Shown here: one piece after another, positions 36,050 to 46,400 of the stretch
Layout: every line of letters begins with the position of its first letter
Position numbering within the stretch: position 1 is the first letter of the stretch
Assembly (NCBI RefSeq): GCF_011752525.1
Contig: NZ_VWXI01000011.1
Span: 124,001 to 188,000, forward strand
Direction of reading: 5' to 3'
DNA from: Pantoea sp. Cy-639
GTDB lineage: Bacteria; Pseudomonadota; Gammaproteobacteria; Pseudomonadales; Pseudomonadaceae
DNA length: 64,000 nucleotides
Notes under the pieces: generated by a model
The model's database searches: none
What the model was told of the DNA's origin: nothing
What the model saw: the letters and a program-made list of their open reading frames with translations, nothing else
Position numbers and translations under genes: made by a program

Positions 36050-38311
36050 ATGTACAAGGACCTCAAGTTCCCGATCCTCATCGTCCATCGCGCGATCAAG
36101 GCCGACAGCGTCGCCGGCGAGCGGGTGCGTGGCATCGCCGATGAGCTGGCCCAGGACGGCTTTGCCATCATCAAGGCCGCCGACCACGCCGAGGCACGCC
36201 TGGTGGCCGCTACCCACCACGGCCTGGCCTGCATGCTGATTGCCGCCGAGGGTGCCGGCGAAAACAGCCACCTGCTGCAGAACATGGCCGAGCTGATCCG
36301 CCTGGCCCGCCTGCGTGCGCCAAATCTGCCGATCTTTGCCCTGGGCGAGCAGGTCACCCTGGAGAATGCGCCGGCCGAGGCGATGAGCGAACTCAACCAG
36401 TTGCGCGGCATCCTCTACCTGTTCGAAGACACCGTGCCGTTCCTCGCCCGGCAAGTGGCACGGGCCGCGCACATCTACCTCGAAGACCTGCTGCCGCCGT
36501 TCTTCAAGGCCTTGGTGCAACACACCGCGCAATCCAACTATTCCTGGCACACGCCGGGCCACGGCGGTGGTGTGGCCTACCGCAAGAGCCCAGTGGGCCA
36601 GGCTTTCCACCAGTTCTTCGGCGAGAACACCTTGCGCTCGGACCTGTCGGTCTCGGTGCCGGAGCTGGGTTCGCTGCTCGACCACACCGGACCGCTGGCC
36701 CAGGCCGAGGCGCGGGCGGCGCGCAATTTCGGCGCCGACCACACCTTCTTCGTCATCAACGGTACCTCAACTGCCAACAAGATCGTCTGGCATGCCATGG
36801 TCGGTCGCGACGACCTGGTGCTGGTGGACCGCAACTGCCACAAGTCGGTGGTCCACGCGATCATCATGACCGGAGCCATCCCGATCTACCTGTGCCCCGA
36901 GCGCAACGAACTGGGCATCATCGGGCCGATCCCGCTCAGCGAGTTCAGCTCGGCGTCGATCCAGGCGAAGATCCAGGCCAACCCGCTGGCCCAGGGGCGG
37001 GCGGAGAAGATCCGCCTGGCGGTGGTGACCAATTCGACTTACGACGGTCTGTGCTACCACGCCGGGCAGATCAAGCAGATGCTCGGCGCCAGCGTCGAGG
37101 TGCTGCACTTCGACGAGGCCTGGTTCGCCTATGCCGCCTTCCACGACTTTTTCAGCGGACGCTACGCCATGGGCACGCCGCGCACGGCGGACAGCCCGCT
37201 GCTGTTCGCCACCCATTCCACCCACAAGCTGCTGGCGGCCTTCAGCCAGGCCTCGATGATCCACGTGCAGGACGGCGCGCTGCGCCAGCTGGATCGCGAC
37301 CGCTTCAACGAAGCTTTCATGATGCACATCTCCACCTCGCCGCAATACAGCATCCTCGCCTCGCTGGACGTGGCCTCGAGCATGATGGAGGGGCCGGCGG
37401 GGCGTTCGCTGCTGCAGGAGATGTTCGACGAGGCGCTGAGTTTTCGTCGTGCCCTGGCCAACCTGCGTGAAAGCATTGCCCCCGACGACTGGTGGTTCAG
37501 CATCTGGCAACCGCCCATGGCCGAAGGCGCCCAGACCCTGGAGGCAGCAGACTGGCTACTGCGACCGGGGGCAGCGTGGCATGGCTTCGGCGAGATCAGC
37601 GACGACTATGTGCTGCTCGACCCGCTCAAGGTCACCCTGGTGATGCCGGGGCTCGATGCCGGCGGGGTGCTGGGCGAGTGCGGCATTCCGGCGGCGGTGG
37701 TCGGCAAGTTCCTCTGGGAGCGCGGGCTGGTGGTGGAGAAGACCGGGCTGTACAGCTTCCTGGTGCTGTTCTCGATGGGCATCACCAAGGGCAAGTGGAG
37801 CACGCTGTTGACCGAGTTGCTGGAGTTCAAGCGCCACTACGATGGCAACACGGCGTTGCGCGAGTGCCTGCCCAGCGTGGTCGCCGAACAGCCGTCACGC
37901 TATCACGGGCTGGGCTTGCGCGACTTGTGCGAGCAGTTGCACGGCTGCTATCGCGCCAATGCCACGGCCAAGCAGCTCAAGCGCCTGTTCACGCGCCTGC
38001 CGGAGGTGGCCATGAGTCCGGCTCGGGCCTATGACCAGATGGTGCGTGGTGAAGTGGAGGCGGTGCCGATCGAGCAACTGCTGGGTCGGGTCTCGGCGGT
38101 GATGCTGGTGCCTTACCCGCCGGGTATTCCATTGATCATGCCGGGTGAGCGCTTCACCGAGGCGACCCGTTCGATCCTCGACTACCTGGCGTTCGCCCGG
38201 GCCTTCGACCAGGGCTTTGCAGGTTTCGTCGCCGATGTGCACGGGCTGCAGCGCGAGGACCTTGGCCAAGGGCCGGTCTACACGGTCGACTGCGTCAGGG
38301 AATGCGGATGA
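36050..38311 (+). CDS. ldcA: Lysine decarboxylase (Orn/Lys/Arg decarboxylase family)
   Basis: A 753-residue fold-type I PLP decarboxylase. The N-terminal wing domain (LKFPILIVHRAIKADSVAGE) is followed by the PLP core: WHTPGHGGGVAYRKSPVGQ, INGTSTANKIVWHAMVGRDD, LHFDEAWFAYAAFHDFFSG, and the PLP lysine in THSTHKLLAAFSQASMIH. The C-terminal domain includes LVPYPPGIPLIMPGER. The position after dnaQ matches P. aeruginosa ldcA, which makes cadaverine from lysine, so lysine is preferred over arginine as substrate. AGAGG precedes the ATG. The 3' end overlaps the small minus-strand gene by 17 bases. Confidence 0.92.
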   Translation: MYKDLKFPILIVHRAIKADSVAGERVRGIADELAQDGFAIIKAADHAEARLVAATHHGLACMLIAAEGAGENSHLLQNMAELIRLARLRAPNLPIFALGEQVTLENAPAEAMSELNQLRGILYLFEDTVPFLARQVARAAHIYLEDLLPPFFKALVQHTAQSNYSWHTPGHGGGVAYRKSPVGQAFHQFFGENTLRSDLSVSVPELGSLLDHTGPLAQAEARAARNFGADHTFFVINGTSTANKIVWHAMVGRDDLVLVDRNCHKSVVHAIIMTGAIPIYLCPERNELGIIGPIPLSEFSSASIQAKIQANPLAQGRAEKIRLAVVTNSTYDGLCYHAGQIKQMLGASVEVLHFDEAWFAYAAFHDFFSGRYAMGTPRTADSPLLFATHSTHKLLAAFSQASMIHVQDGALRQLDRDRFNEAFMMHISTSPQYSILASLDVASSMMEGPAGRSLLQEMFDEALSFRRALANLRESIAPDDWWFSIWQPPMAEGAQTLEAADWLLRPGAAWHGFGEISDDYVLLDPLKVTLVMPGLDAGGVLGECGIPAAVVGKFLWERGLVVEKTGLYSFLVLFSMGITKGKWSTLLTELLEFKRHYDGNTALRECLPSVVAEQPSRYHGLGLRDLCEQLHGCYRANATAKQLKRLFTRLPEVAMSPARAYDQMVRGEVEAVPIEQLLGRVSAVMLVPYPPGIPLIMPGERFTEATRSILDYLAFARAFDQGFAGFVADVHGLQREDLGQGPVYTVDCVRECG

Positions 38312-38513
38312 TCTCGACGCCGGTCTGGGCCAGCTCGAAACGGTTGTCGCCGAGGTGATTGACCCGATCGCCGATGGCCAGGCGGTAGGTGGTGATGGGC
38401 GAGCCCTGGGTGCTGCCGTCGGCCTGGAGCGTCGACTCCTGGAACTCGTGAACCGGGTAGATACGGCCTTCGGCATCGCGGGCGTGGAATTGGCCGACCA
38501 TTACTGCTGCCAT
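38295..38513 (-). CDS. Small conserved hypothetical protein
   Basis: A 72-residue protein beginning MAAVMVGQFHARDAEGRIYP and ending YRLAIGDRVNHLGDNRFELA then QTGVEIIRIP. The YRLA-G-VN-L--N-FE--QTG pattern recurs in small Pseudomonas proteins of unknown function. ATG 38513 has an AGAGG about 12 bases upstream; ATG 38501 is an alternative. It is convergent with ldcA, and their 3' ends overlap by 17 bases, so each message is antisense to the end of the other. No function assigned. Confidence 0.7.
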   Translation of the reverse strand: MAAVMVGQFHARDAEGRIYPVHEFQESTLQADGSTQGSPITTYRLAIGDRVNHLGDNRFELAQTGVEIIRIP

Positions 38514-38667
38514 TTTCGGGGGAAACCTCTGAAACGTGTGGGAAATGTCTGTACCCATAGACCAGCGAAACGCCTGGGAAGTTTTCCGCCCGATGGAAAA
38601 AAATCAGGGGGACGAGGAACGGTCATCTATAACTAGTTACGTCCCTTTTTCCAGCAGAGGTAGTGCC

Positions 38668-39228
38668 ATGAGCCAGGTCTATTCGGTAGCGGTCGTCGTC
38701 GGCAGCTTGCGCAAGGACTCCTACAACCGCAAGGTCGCCCGTGCGCTGGCGGAGCTGGCGCCGTCCAGCCTTGCCTTGAAGATCGTCGAGATCGGCGACT
38801 TGCCGCTCTATAACGAAGACCTCGAGACCGCTGCGCCGCCTGAGGCGTGGAAGCGTTTTCGCGACGAGATCCGGCGCAGTGACGCAGTGCTGTTCGTCAC
38901 CCCGGAGTACAACCGTTCGGTGCCGGGCGGGCTGAAGAACGCCATCGATGTCGGTTCGCGGCCTTATGGGCAGAGCGTCTGGAGTGGCAAGCCGGCAGCG
39001 GTGGCCAGTGTGTCGCCGGGGGCGATCGGCGGCTTCGGCGCCAACCATGCCGTGCGCCAGTCGCTGGTGTTTCTCGACATGCCTTGCCTGCAGATGCCCG
39101 AGGTCTACCTCGGCGGGGCGGCGGCGTTGTTCGATGAATCGGGCAAGCTGAGCGAGAAGACCCGGCCGTTCCTGCAGGGATTCATCGACAAGTTCGCCTC
39201 GTGGGTGAAGTTGAACAGGGCGGTCTGA
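38668..39228 (+). CDS. chrR: NADPH-dependent FMN reductase, ChrR-type quinone/chromate reductase
   Basis: A 186-residue flavodoxin-like reductase. FMN-binding motifs are VVVGSLRKDSYNRKVARALA and FVTPEYNRSVPGGLKNAIDV; VSPGAIGGFGANHAVRQSL closes the site. The sequence closely resembles P. putida ChrR as I remember it. That enzyme carries out two-electron reduction of quinones and also reduces chromate, guarding against oxidative stress. AGAGG precedes ATG 38668. A TAACTAGTTA palindrome at 38630-38639 lies in the leader and may be regulatory. A REP palindrome follows. Confidence 0.92.
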   Translation: MSQVYSVAVVVGSLRKDSYNRKVARALAELAPSSLALKIVEIGDLPLYNEDLETAAPPEAWKRFRDEIRRSDAVLFVTPEYNRSVPGGLKNAIDVGSRPYGQSVWSGKPAAVASVSPGAIGGFGANHAVRQSLVFLDMPCLQMPEVYLGGAAALFDESGKLSEKTRPFLQGFIDKFASWVKLNRAV

Positions 39229-39237
39229 GCCGCAAAA

Positions 39238-39305
39238 CATCGCGGGGCAAGCCCGCCCCACGCCAGCGTGCACTGGCCTGTATGGGGGCGGGCGGGCCCC
39301 GCGAT
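39238..39305. repeat. REP-type palindrome between chrR and phnX
   Basis: CATCGCGGGGCAAGCCCGCC at the left is mirrored by GGCGGGCGGGCCCCGCGATG at the right, around about 28 bases. It lies between the convergent chrR and phnX genes and probably terminates both. Confidence 0.8.
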
Positions 39306-39316
39306 GGAACCTGCTG

Positions 39317-40144
39317 TCAGACGCTCTGCGGCATCTCGCCCTTGGCCAGGCGCCGGTTGATATCGGCGATCACCTCGGGCAGTTCGTTGATGGTGTCGAT
39401 CAGGTAGTGCGGGCGGGATCCGGCGAACAGCGTGTGAATACGCTTGCGCTCGCTTTCCAGCTTCTCTGCGCTCAAGGCGCGATAGCCTTCCCAGGTCAGT
39501 CCCAGGGCATTGCCCGAGCACACCAGGGCCACGGTCCACATCCCGGCACGACGACCTTCGAGGATACCCGGCACGGTGTCGTCGACTTTCACGCAGGCCG
39601 CCACATCGTCGATGCCCAGGGCGATCACGTTGGCCAGGGCCTGGGCCGGCCACGGGCGGCCGTTCGGGGTTTCGTCGGTGGCCACCACATGATCGGCGAC
39701 GTAGCCGTTCTGCGCCGCCAGTTCCACCACCTTGTCCATCACCACTTTCGGGTAGCCCGAGCACGAGCCGATCTTCAGGCCGTCCTGGCGCAGCCCGGTC
39801 AGGGTGTCCAGCGCGCCGGGGATCAGCGCCGAGTGCACGGCGATCTTCTCGATCTGCAACGGCATGAAGCGCTCGTAGATGGCGGTGACGTCGTCGTCGC
39901 TGGGCGTGCGGCCGAACACCTTGCGATAACGCTCGGCGATCTCCGGCACGTCGCACAGGGTGCGGATGTGGTCCCACTTGCCCATGCCCATCGGGCCACG
40001 GGCCTCTTCGATGGACACCTGCACGTCGAACTCGGCGAAGGCCTCGACGAAGATCTGCGTGGGGGCGAAGGAGCCGAAGTCGACCACGGTGCCGGCCCAG
40101 TCGAGGATGGCGGCTTGCAGCTGGGTGGGGTTGCTGTAGTTCAT
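39317..40144 (-). CDS. phnX: Phosphonoacetaldehyde hydrolase (phosphonatase)
   Basis: A 275-residue HAD-superfamily hydrolase that splits phosphonoacetaldehyde into acetaldehyde and phosphate. The nucleophile aspartate is Asp15 in [16 protein letters not shown]. Cap-domain motif [19 protein letters not shown] holds the Schiff-base lysine. Later motifs are [33 protein letters not shown] and [19 protein letters not shown]. The start at 40144 ([16 protein letters not shown]) lies 34 bases past the phnW stop, so phnW and phnX form an operon. Confidence 0.96.
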   Translation of the reverse strand: MNYSNPTQLQAAILDWAGTVVDFGSFAPTQIFVEAFAEFDVQVSIEEARGPMGMGKWDHIRTLCDVPEIAERYRKVFGRTPSDDDVTAIYERFMPLQIEKIAVHSALIPGALDTLTGLRQDGLKIGSCSGYPKVVMDKVVELAAQNGYVADHVVATDETPNGRPWPAQALANVIALGIDDVAACVKVDDTVPGILEGRRAGMWTVALVCSGNALGLTWEGYRALSAEKLESERKRIHTLFAGSRPHYLIDTINELPEVIADINRRLAKGEMPQSV

Positions 40145-40178
40145 GTGCGCGTTTTCCTTGAGTTCGGTGGGCAGAGGG

Positions 40179-41285
40179 TCAGATGTCCAGCACTTCCATT
40201 TCCCGCAGCACGTCGGCCACGGCATTCACGGCGGCCTGCATGCCCGCTGCGCCCACCACGCCGATGCAGCCGACGCGGAAGGTCTCGACCTGGGTCAGCT
40301 TGCCCGGATAGAGGATGAAGCCCTTGGCCTTGACCCGCTCGTAGAAGTCCTTGAACTGGTAGCGCGGATCCTTCGGGGCGTGGAAGGTGACGATGATCGG
40401 CGCCTGGATCTCGGCGGGCAGGAAACTGCGCAGGCCGAGCTTGGCCATGCCGTCGAGCAGGGTCTTGCAGTTGTCGGCATAGCGTTGGTGGCGTGCCGGC
40501 AGTCCGCCTTCCTCGTTGTATTGCAGCAGCGCTTCGTGCAGGGCGGCGACCACGTGGGTCGGCGGCGTGAAGCGCCACTGGCCGGTCTTGGCCATGTAGG
40601 CGTGCTGGTCCTGCAGGTCCATGGCCAGCGAGTGGGCGTTGCCTTCGGCGGCGGCCAGGGCGGTTTTCTCGGCGAAGACGAAGCCCATGCCGGGCACGCC
40701 TTCCAGGCATTTACCCGAGGCGGCGATCAGTGCTTCGAAGGGGACCTGCCGGGCATCGATCGGCAGTGCGCCGAACGAGCTCATGGCGTCGATGATCAGC
40801 CGCTTGCCGTGACGCTTGATCACCTGGGCGATCTCCGGCAGTGGGTTGAGGATGCCGGTACTGGTCTCGCAGTGGATCAGTGCCACGTGGGTCACGGCAG
40901 GGTCGGCGGCCAGCAGGCGGTCGACGTCGGCGGCGGTGGTCGGCTGGTCCTCGGCGGTCTCGAAGGTGCTGTAGGCGCGGCCCAGTACTTTGCAGATCTT
41001 CGCCAGGCGCTGGCCGTAGGCGCCGTTGATCAGCACCAGGACCTTGCCGTCGCGGGGTACCAGGGTACCGATGGCGGCTTCCACGGCGAAGGTGCCGCTG
41101 CCCTGCAGCGGCACGCAGTGGTGGCTGGCGGCGCCGTCGATGATCGCCAGCAGTTGCTCGCACAGGCTGGCAGTCAGCTGGTTGAAGTCGCGGTCCCAGG
41201 AGCCCCAGTCCACAAGCATGGCCTGGCGGGTGCGCAGCGAAGTGGTCAGGGGACCGGGGGTCAGCAGGATCGGGGCGTTGCTCAT
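40179..41285 (-). CDS. phnW: 2-aminoethylphosphonate:pyruvate aminotransferase
   Basis: A 368-residue class V aminotransferase that converts 2-aminoethylphosphonate plus pyruvate to phosphonoacetaldehyde plus alanine, feeding PhnX. Signatures: [20 protein letters not shown] at the start, [40 protein letters not shown], and the PLP lysine in [18 protein letters not shown]. The start at 41285 follows AGGAACC. The divergent LysR gene lies 114 bases away. No phosphonate transporter is next to the pair in this window. Confidence 0.96.
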   Translation of the reverse strand: MSNAPILLTPGPLTTSLRTRQAMLVDWGSWDRDFNQLTASLCEQLLAIIDGAASHHCVPLQGSGTFAVEAAIGTLVPRDGKVLVLINGAYGQRLAKICKVLGRAYSTFETAEDQPTTAADVDRLLAADPAVTHVALIHCETSTGILNPLPEIAQVIKRHGKRLIIDAMSSFGALPIDARQVPFEALIAASGKCLEGVPGMGFVFAEKTALAAAEGNAHSLAMDLQDQHAYMAKTGQWRFTPPTHVVAALHEALLQYNEEGGLPARHQRYADNCKTLLDGMAKLGLRSFLPAEIQAPIIVTFHAPKDPRYQFKDFYERVKAKGFILYPGKLTQVETFRVGCIGVVGAAGMQAAVNAVADVLREMEVLDI

Positions 41286-41399
41286 TCCGTGGTTCCTCAC
41301 AGGCGGTGGGCTGGAAAACTATGGGGCCTAGGTTGCAATTCGCGGATGCATCAATCAAATTGTTTGTCGTTATGCCAGCCATAAGTAAGGCCGATATAT

Positions 41400-42263
41400 A
41401 TGAACCTGTTCCAGCTCAGAGCCTTCGATGCCGTCGCCCGCGAGGGCAGCTTCACTCGCGCCGCCGAGCGCCTGTTCATCAGCCAGCCGGCGGTGACCGG
41501 GCATGTCAAGGCGCTGGAGGAGCACTACCAGATCACCTTGTTGCGGCGTACCGCGCGGCGGGTCGAGCTGACCGAGGAGGGCACGCGCCTGGCGGCCATC
41601 ACCCGGGCGATGTTCAGTCTGGCCGAGGAGGCCCAGGTCATGCTCGAGGCCAACCGGCAGTTGCTCACCGGGCGCCTCGAGGTGGCCGCCGACGGGCCGC
41701 ACCGGGTGATGCCGATGCTGGCGTTGTTGCGCGAGCGCTATCCGGGCATCACCGTCAACCTGCGCCTGGGCAATGCCCAGGAGACCTTGGTCGCGTTGCT
41801 GTCCGAGCATGCCGACGTGGCGGTGCTGACCGAGATCGAGCCACGCAAGGGCCTGCATTTGCAGAGTCTGTGCGAGTCGCGCCTGTGTGCCTTGCTACCG
41901 GCGGGACATCCCTGGGCTGGCGCTGTCGGCGACCTGTCGCTGGCCGAGCTGGACAAGCAGATCATGGTGCTGCGCGAACCCAGCTCGACCACCCGGCGTA
42001 CCTTCGACAAGGCCTGCACGGAGGGTGGGGTGCAACCGCGGGTGCTGCTGGAGCTGGACAGCCGCGAGGCGGTCACCGAGGCGGTGGCGGCCGAGTTGGG
42101 TATTGGAGTGGTCTCTTCCACCGAAGTGGCGCATGACCCGCGAGTGGTGGCGCGGCCGTTGAGCGGCGCGGGGCTGGTCAACCAGCATATGGTCGGCTGC
42201 CTGGAGCGCCGCCGGGAGCTGCGCCTGATCCAGGCGTTCCTGGGGCTGGCGGCTGGTCTGTGA
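41400..42263 (+). CDS. LysR-family regulator of phosphonate use (PhnR-like)
   Basis: A 287-residue LysR regulator with a typical N-terminal HTH: MNLFQLRAFDAVAREGSFTR, AERLFISQPAVTGHVKALEE and ITLLRRTARRVELTEEG. The C-terminal domain includes RVMPMLALLRERYPGITVNL and LGIGVVSSTEVAHDPRVVAR. Divergence from phnWX suggests it activates them in response to 2-aminoethylphosphonate, as LysR genes linked to phnWX often do. The 114-base region between them has an AT-rich stretch (around 41354-41375, including CAATCAAATTGTTTG) where the operator may lie. Confidence 0.9.
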   Translation: MNLFQLRAFDAVAREGSFTRAAERLFISQPAVTGHVKALEEHYQITLLRRTARRVELTEEGTRLAAITRAMFSLAEEAQVMLEANRQLLTGRLEVAADGPHRVMPMLALLRERYPGITVNLRLGNAQETLVALLSEHADVAVLTEIEPRKGLHLQSLCESRLCALLPAGHPWAGAVGDLSLAELDKQIMVLREPSSTTRRTFDKACTEGGVQPRVLLELDSREAVTEAVAAELGIGVVSSTEVAHDPRVVARPLSGAGLVNQHMVGCLERRRELRLIQAFLGLAAGL

Positions 42264-42320
42264 TGGCTGTTTTGAATGGAGCGGCCTAAGATGGCCGGCA
42301 CTGCACCGACAGGACCGTCG

Positions 42321-43343
42321 ATGAGCGAGAAAGACACCATTTCCATGCAACTGGTGCGCGAGGCGCTGTTGCAGACCTGCCCGGCCGGCGAGCCCGACGT
42401 CGGCCTGCTGGCCCGCGCCGGCATTGCCGTCGAGCACTTGCACCGGCCCGAGGCGCGGGTCAGTGCCGCGTCCTATGCCCGGCTCTGGCGCCTGTTGGCG
42501 CGGCGCTGCAACGACGAGTTCTTTGCCATGGACCCGCGCGGCCTGCGCAGCGGCAGCCTGGCGTTCCTGTGCCGGGCGAGCATGGCCCAGCCGACCCTGG
42601 GCGCCGGGTTGGAAACCGCGCTGGCGTTTCTGTCGCTGATGCTCGATGACCTGCAGCCGGGCCTGGTGCGCCAGGAAGGTCTGGCCGAGATCGTCATCAA
42701 CGAGCCCCGCGACGAGCCGCGTCGCGCTTTCACCTACTTCACCTTCTGGATGATCGTGCACGGCGTTGCGTGCTGGCTGGCCGGTCGACGCATCCCGATC
42801 CTGGCCATCGACCTGCGCTGCGCCGAGCCGCCGTTCTGCGATGACTACCGGGTGATGTTCTCGGAAAACCTGCAGTTCGAGCGTCCGTGCACGCGCATGA
42901 TTATCGCTGCCGAGTCCCTGGACCTGCCGTTGCGACGCAGCGAGGAGGAGCTGCAGCGCTTTCTCGCCGAAGCGCCGGGCAACATTCTGGTTCGCTACCG
43001 CGACCCGGCCAGTCTTGGCCGGCGCATCCGTACCGACCTGCTGCGTCTGGATCCGGCGCTGTGGCCCGACGGCGACAGCCTGGCCCGCCAGCTGTGTTTG
43101 TCACCCTCGACCTTGCGCCGGCGCCTGGCCGAGGAGGGACAGACCTACCAGGGACTCAAGGACAGCGTACGGCGCGAGCTGGCCATCGCCTGGCTCAGTC
43201 ACGCTGAACCTGCGATGGGTGAGATCGCCGAGCGCCTGGGGTTCGCCGACAGCAGCTCGTTCTACAAGGCCTTTCGCAAATGGTTCGGCTGCAATCCCGG
43301 GCACTACCGTGCGCTGATCCTGGCGCGTGAAGGTGGCCACTGA
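42321..43343 (+). CDS. AraC-family transcriptional regulator (OruR/ArgR-like N-terminal domain)
   Basis: A 340-residue AraC regulator. The N-terminal 200 residues (VREALLQTCPAGEPDVGLLA, SYARLWRLLARRCNDEFFAM, FLCRASMAQPTLGAGLETAL) are the Arabinose_bd-type domain seen in OruR and related regulators. The C-terminal HTH pair reads LARQLCLSPSTLRRRLAEEG and MGEIAERLGFADSSSFYKAF, then RKWFGCNPGHYR. AGGA precedes ATG 42321. It starts 57 bases after the LysR gene on the same strand; the regulated target is not obvious. A 44-aa-scale gap separates it from the large NEL-like gene. Confidence 0.9.
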   Translation: MSEKDTISMQLVREALLQTCPAGEPDVGLLARAGIAVEHLHRPEARVSAASYARLWRLLARRCNDEFFAMDPRGLRSGSLAFLCRASMAQPTLGAGLETALAFLSLMLDDLQPGLVRQEGLAEIVINEPRDEPRRAFTYFTFWMIVHGVACWLAGRRIPILAIDLRCAEPPFCDDYRVMFSENLQFERPCTRMIIAAESLDLPLRRSEEELQRFLAEAPGNILVRYRDPASLGRRIRTDLLRLDPALWPDGDSLARQLCLSPSTLRRRLAEEGQTYQGLKDSVRRELAIAWLSHAEPAMGEIAERLGFADSSSFYKAFRKWFGCNPGHYRALILAREGGH

Positions 43344-43429
43344 CGGTTTGCCCAAGGCGCGTTTCCCGCTGATGCGCGATGCTTCGCTGGACCAGCATGA
43401 CGACCTCGCGAACAGCAGAGGATCATGCC

Positions 43430-46400
43430 ATGTCCCCCATTTCCCCAGACTCCTCCCAACAGCAATCCAGCGCTATTGACGAGTGGATCGGTTCGAGGTT
43501 GCCCGGCTGGTTGCAGCGCGCCTCGGGCAGCCAGGTCAAGCGCCTGCGTGAGGCGCTGAACGCGCACCAGGCCACTCAGGCCCGCCTGCGGGGCCGCGCC
43601 CAGGGCCTGCTCCCTGTACACCGGTTTGCCGAGCAACGCTTTGCCGCGCTGCTGGCCGGGCCGCTGCCGGACGGTGTGACGTTCGGCCAGCTCGAGTGGT
43701 TGACCGTGCTGCCGGATATCACCAGCCCACCCCAGGTACCGCTGCTTGATTACGATGCGCATTTATCGCGTGAAAACGGCCTGTTGCGGTTGATGAGCAA
43801 CTTCGCGGCGGGCGAGCGTTTCTACCAAGGTTCCGGCCTGGTGGCGGGCGCTGACGACACGCTGCTGTCCTCGGCTGACGTGCTGGCCGGGGCCTGTCGT
43901 GCGCTGGACGTGGGCGCGCTCTACCAGGCCGAGCTGGACCGGGTCTACGATGCGGCCACCCAGGAGGTGCTGGGCCATGACAAACGTTCGGGACTCTGGC
44001 TCGCCATGGAAATGGCGGCGCTCCAGGGCAGGATCAGCGCTGCCGACCAACTCGCCCTGCGGGAGGTGCTCGATGTTGGCCAGATGCACGTCCAGTTCGA
44101 GATCAAGGGTTATCCAGGCTTGCCGCAGGTGCTCGGACAACCGCTGGCCGATGGCCTGCTGATTCACCTGCGGGACAGCCAGGGCACGGAGCAGGGTGTG
44201 CTGCTCTATCTTCCCGGCGATCCGCGCGAGGTCTTGCGCCGTTACGATTCGGCCGCCGCCATGAACCGGGGGCTGGCCAATGACCTGCAGGACGCTCGTT
44301 ATCGCCAGCACTTCACCCGGCTCATCAGCCTGGAGCAGCGTCCCGCTTTTGTCGCCCGGCTGGACAAGCGCCTGCAGGACACAATGCCGGACCTGGAACT
44401 GGAAGGACAGGTCCAGCCCGGCAATGTCTTCCAGGCGATGGCACGGCGACAGGTGCACAGGCTGAAAGCCGATGCCCGCCAGTTGCTGGTACCCACGGCC
44501 GAGGCCGATACTGCGGCCGGCAGGGCGCGCCTGGCCGCGTGGAAGGCCGCGGGCCTGGACCTGCTGAACCTGTCGGGGTTGTTCATTCCTGCCGTGGGTG
44601 CACTTCTGCTGGCGGATGTCGTTGTGCACAGCGCAGGGCAGATCTTCGAAGGCATGTCGGACTGGTCGCTTGGCCACCAGCACGAGGCGCTGGAGCATGT
44701 GCTGGGGGTTGCGGCCACGCTTGCTGCCACGGCAAGTACGGTAGCGACCGTCACGTTCGTGCGCAGTGCTTTCCTGGAGGGGATGGAATGGGTCAGTGAC
44801 GAGGGGGACACGCTGCGCCTGTGGCCCAACGACCTCGGACCCTACGCCAGCGAGCCCGGTGCCGTCTTACTGCAGGCCGATGGCCGCTTCAGCGATGGGC
44901 AACGTGACTGGATACGGATGCGCGGGCGTTACTTCGAAATGTACCGGCCAGCGCCTGGGCGCCTGTACCGGCTGCGTCATCCCGTGCGCCCTGGCGCCTA
45001 CGAGCCGCGCCTGCTGCACAATGGCGAGCGCTGCTGGCAGTTGCTCTACCAGCGGGCGCAGGCCTGGGATGACGCCGCGCAGATGCTCGATACACTGTGG
45101 CCGCTGGCACAGCCCAGATCCGCAGTCGAGGCCCGGCAGATCCTGCGCGCTGCCGATATGGACATCGACGAGCTGCGTGGCCTGCTGGTGGAGAATCGCC
45201 GCACGCCGATCAACCTGCGCGACACCCTGGAGCGTTTCGAGGCCGTCGAGCGTCTCGAGACGTTTTTCCAGCAACTGCGGCAAGACCCTGCCGCACTTGT
45301 CGATCCAGCATTGCTGGCGTGGTGTCGCACACGTGCGCAGGTGTCGACCGTGAGCGACATTCTCGAACGGCAGGCTGCGCTGCGGGCCCCGATGCTGGCA
45401 CACCTGAGCCGTTTGCCCGACACCGAAGATGAACTGGCCCAACTGCTGGGCCAGAACTTCAGCAGGTTGCCTGGCAACTACGCGCGCGCCTTGTCCCTGG
45501 AGGTGAGCGAAGCGCAGCGCGAGCAAGCCATCGCCCAGCGTCGCCTGCCCCTCGGGCTGATGACCAGGGCGCGCGCGTTGGCGCGTCTGGCCCGGTTCAA
45601 CCGAATGCTGGCGGGGCTCTACCTGCCGAGTGCCTACACCGACGACAGCGGTGTGCTGGCCATGGCGCTGCTCGACAGGCTCGGGATCGATGGCCTGCGG
45701 TTGAGCCTGGCCAGGGATGTCGCCCAGCACGAATCCCTGGCCAGCGTCGAGACCGGCACGCAAGCCACGCCACACTGGGTACTGGTTCATCAGGAGGGGG
45801 TGTTCCGGGTCTACGATGATACCGGTGCAGAGGTTGGCCTGGGGGCCGGCGACGATATCTTCGGCGCGCTCGAACATGTCCTTGCCGCACAAGGGGAGAC
45901 CCGCCAGGCAGGCGCGGCATTGCGTGAAAGGTTGCTGGCCGTGCTGCCCGACACGCAGCAGGGCATCACCGGCATGCTCGGCTGGCCAGCTCGAGACGCC
46001 TGGTTCAATCCCGGGCAGCGTCTGGCAGACGGGCGGGTCGGCTACCTGCTTAGCGGGCGCGGGGCGGGTCGGTTATCCCAGCGAGAAATTCTGCGTGATG
46101 GCTTGCGCCAGTACTTTCCGGGGCTGGACGACGCGCAACTGGAGTTTGAGCTGGAGGTCAGGTGGCGCAGGGGTGTTCGCGCGCATGCGGTGCTCAGGGC
46201 GCTCGAGGACGACCTTCAGCAGTTGGACAAGGCCCTGGGCGATTGGGTTGGTTTCGCGCTCGACGATGCCTCTCGTGCCATTCGCGAGCGCTTTGCCGAG
46301 CGCCTGCAGCGGGCCTGGCGCGGGCTGGGCGAAACGCAGCTGACAGGCGGGCGAGGGCAGCGCCTGGGCTTGCACCTGAACTTCAGCGACCTGCCTGTCG

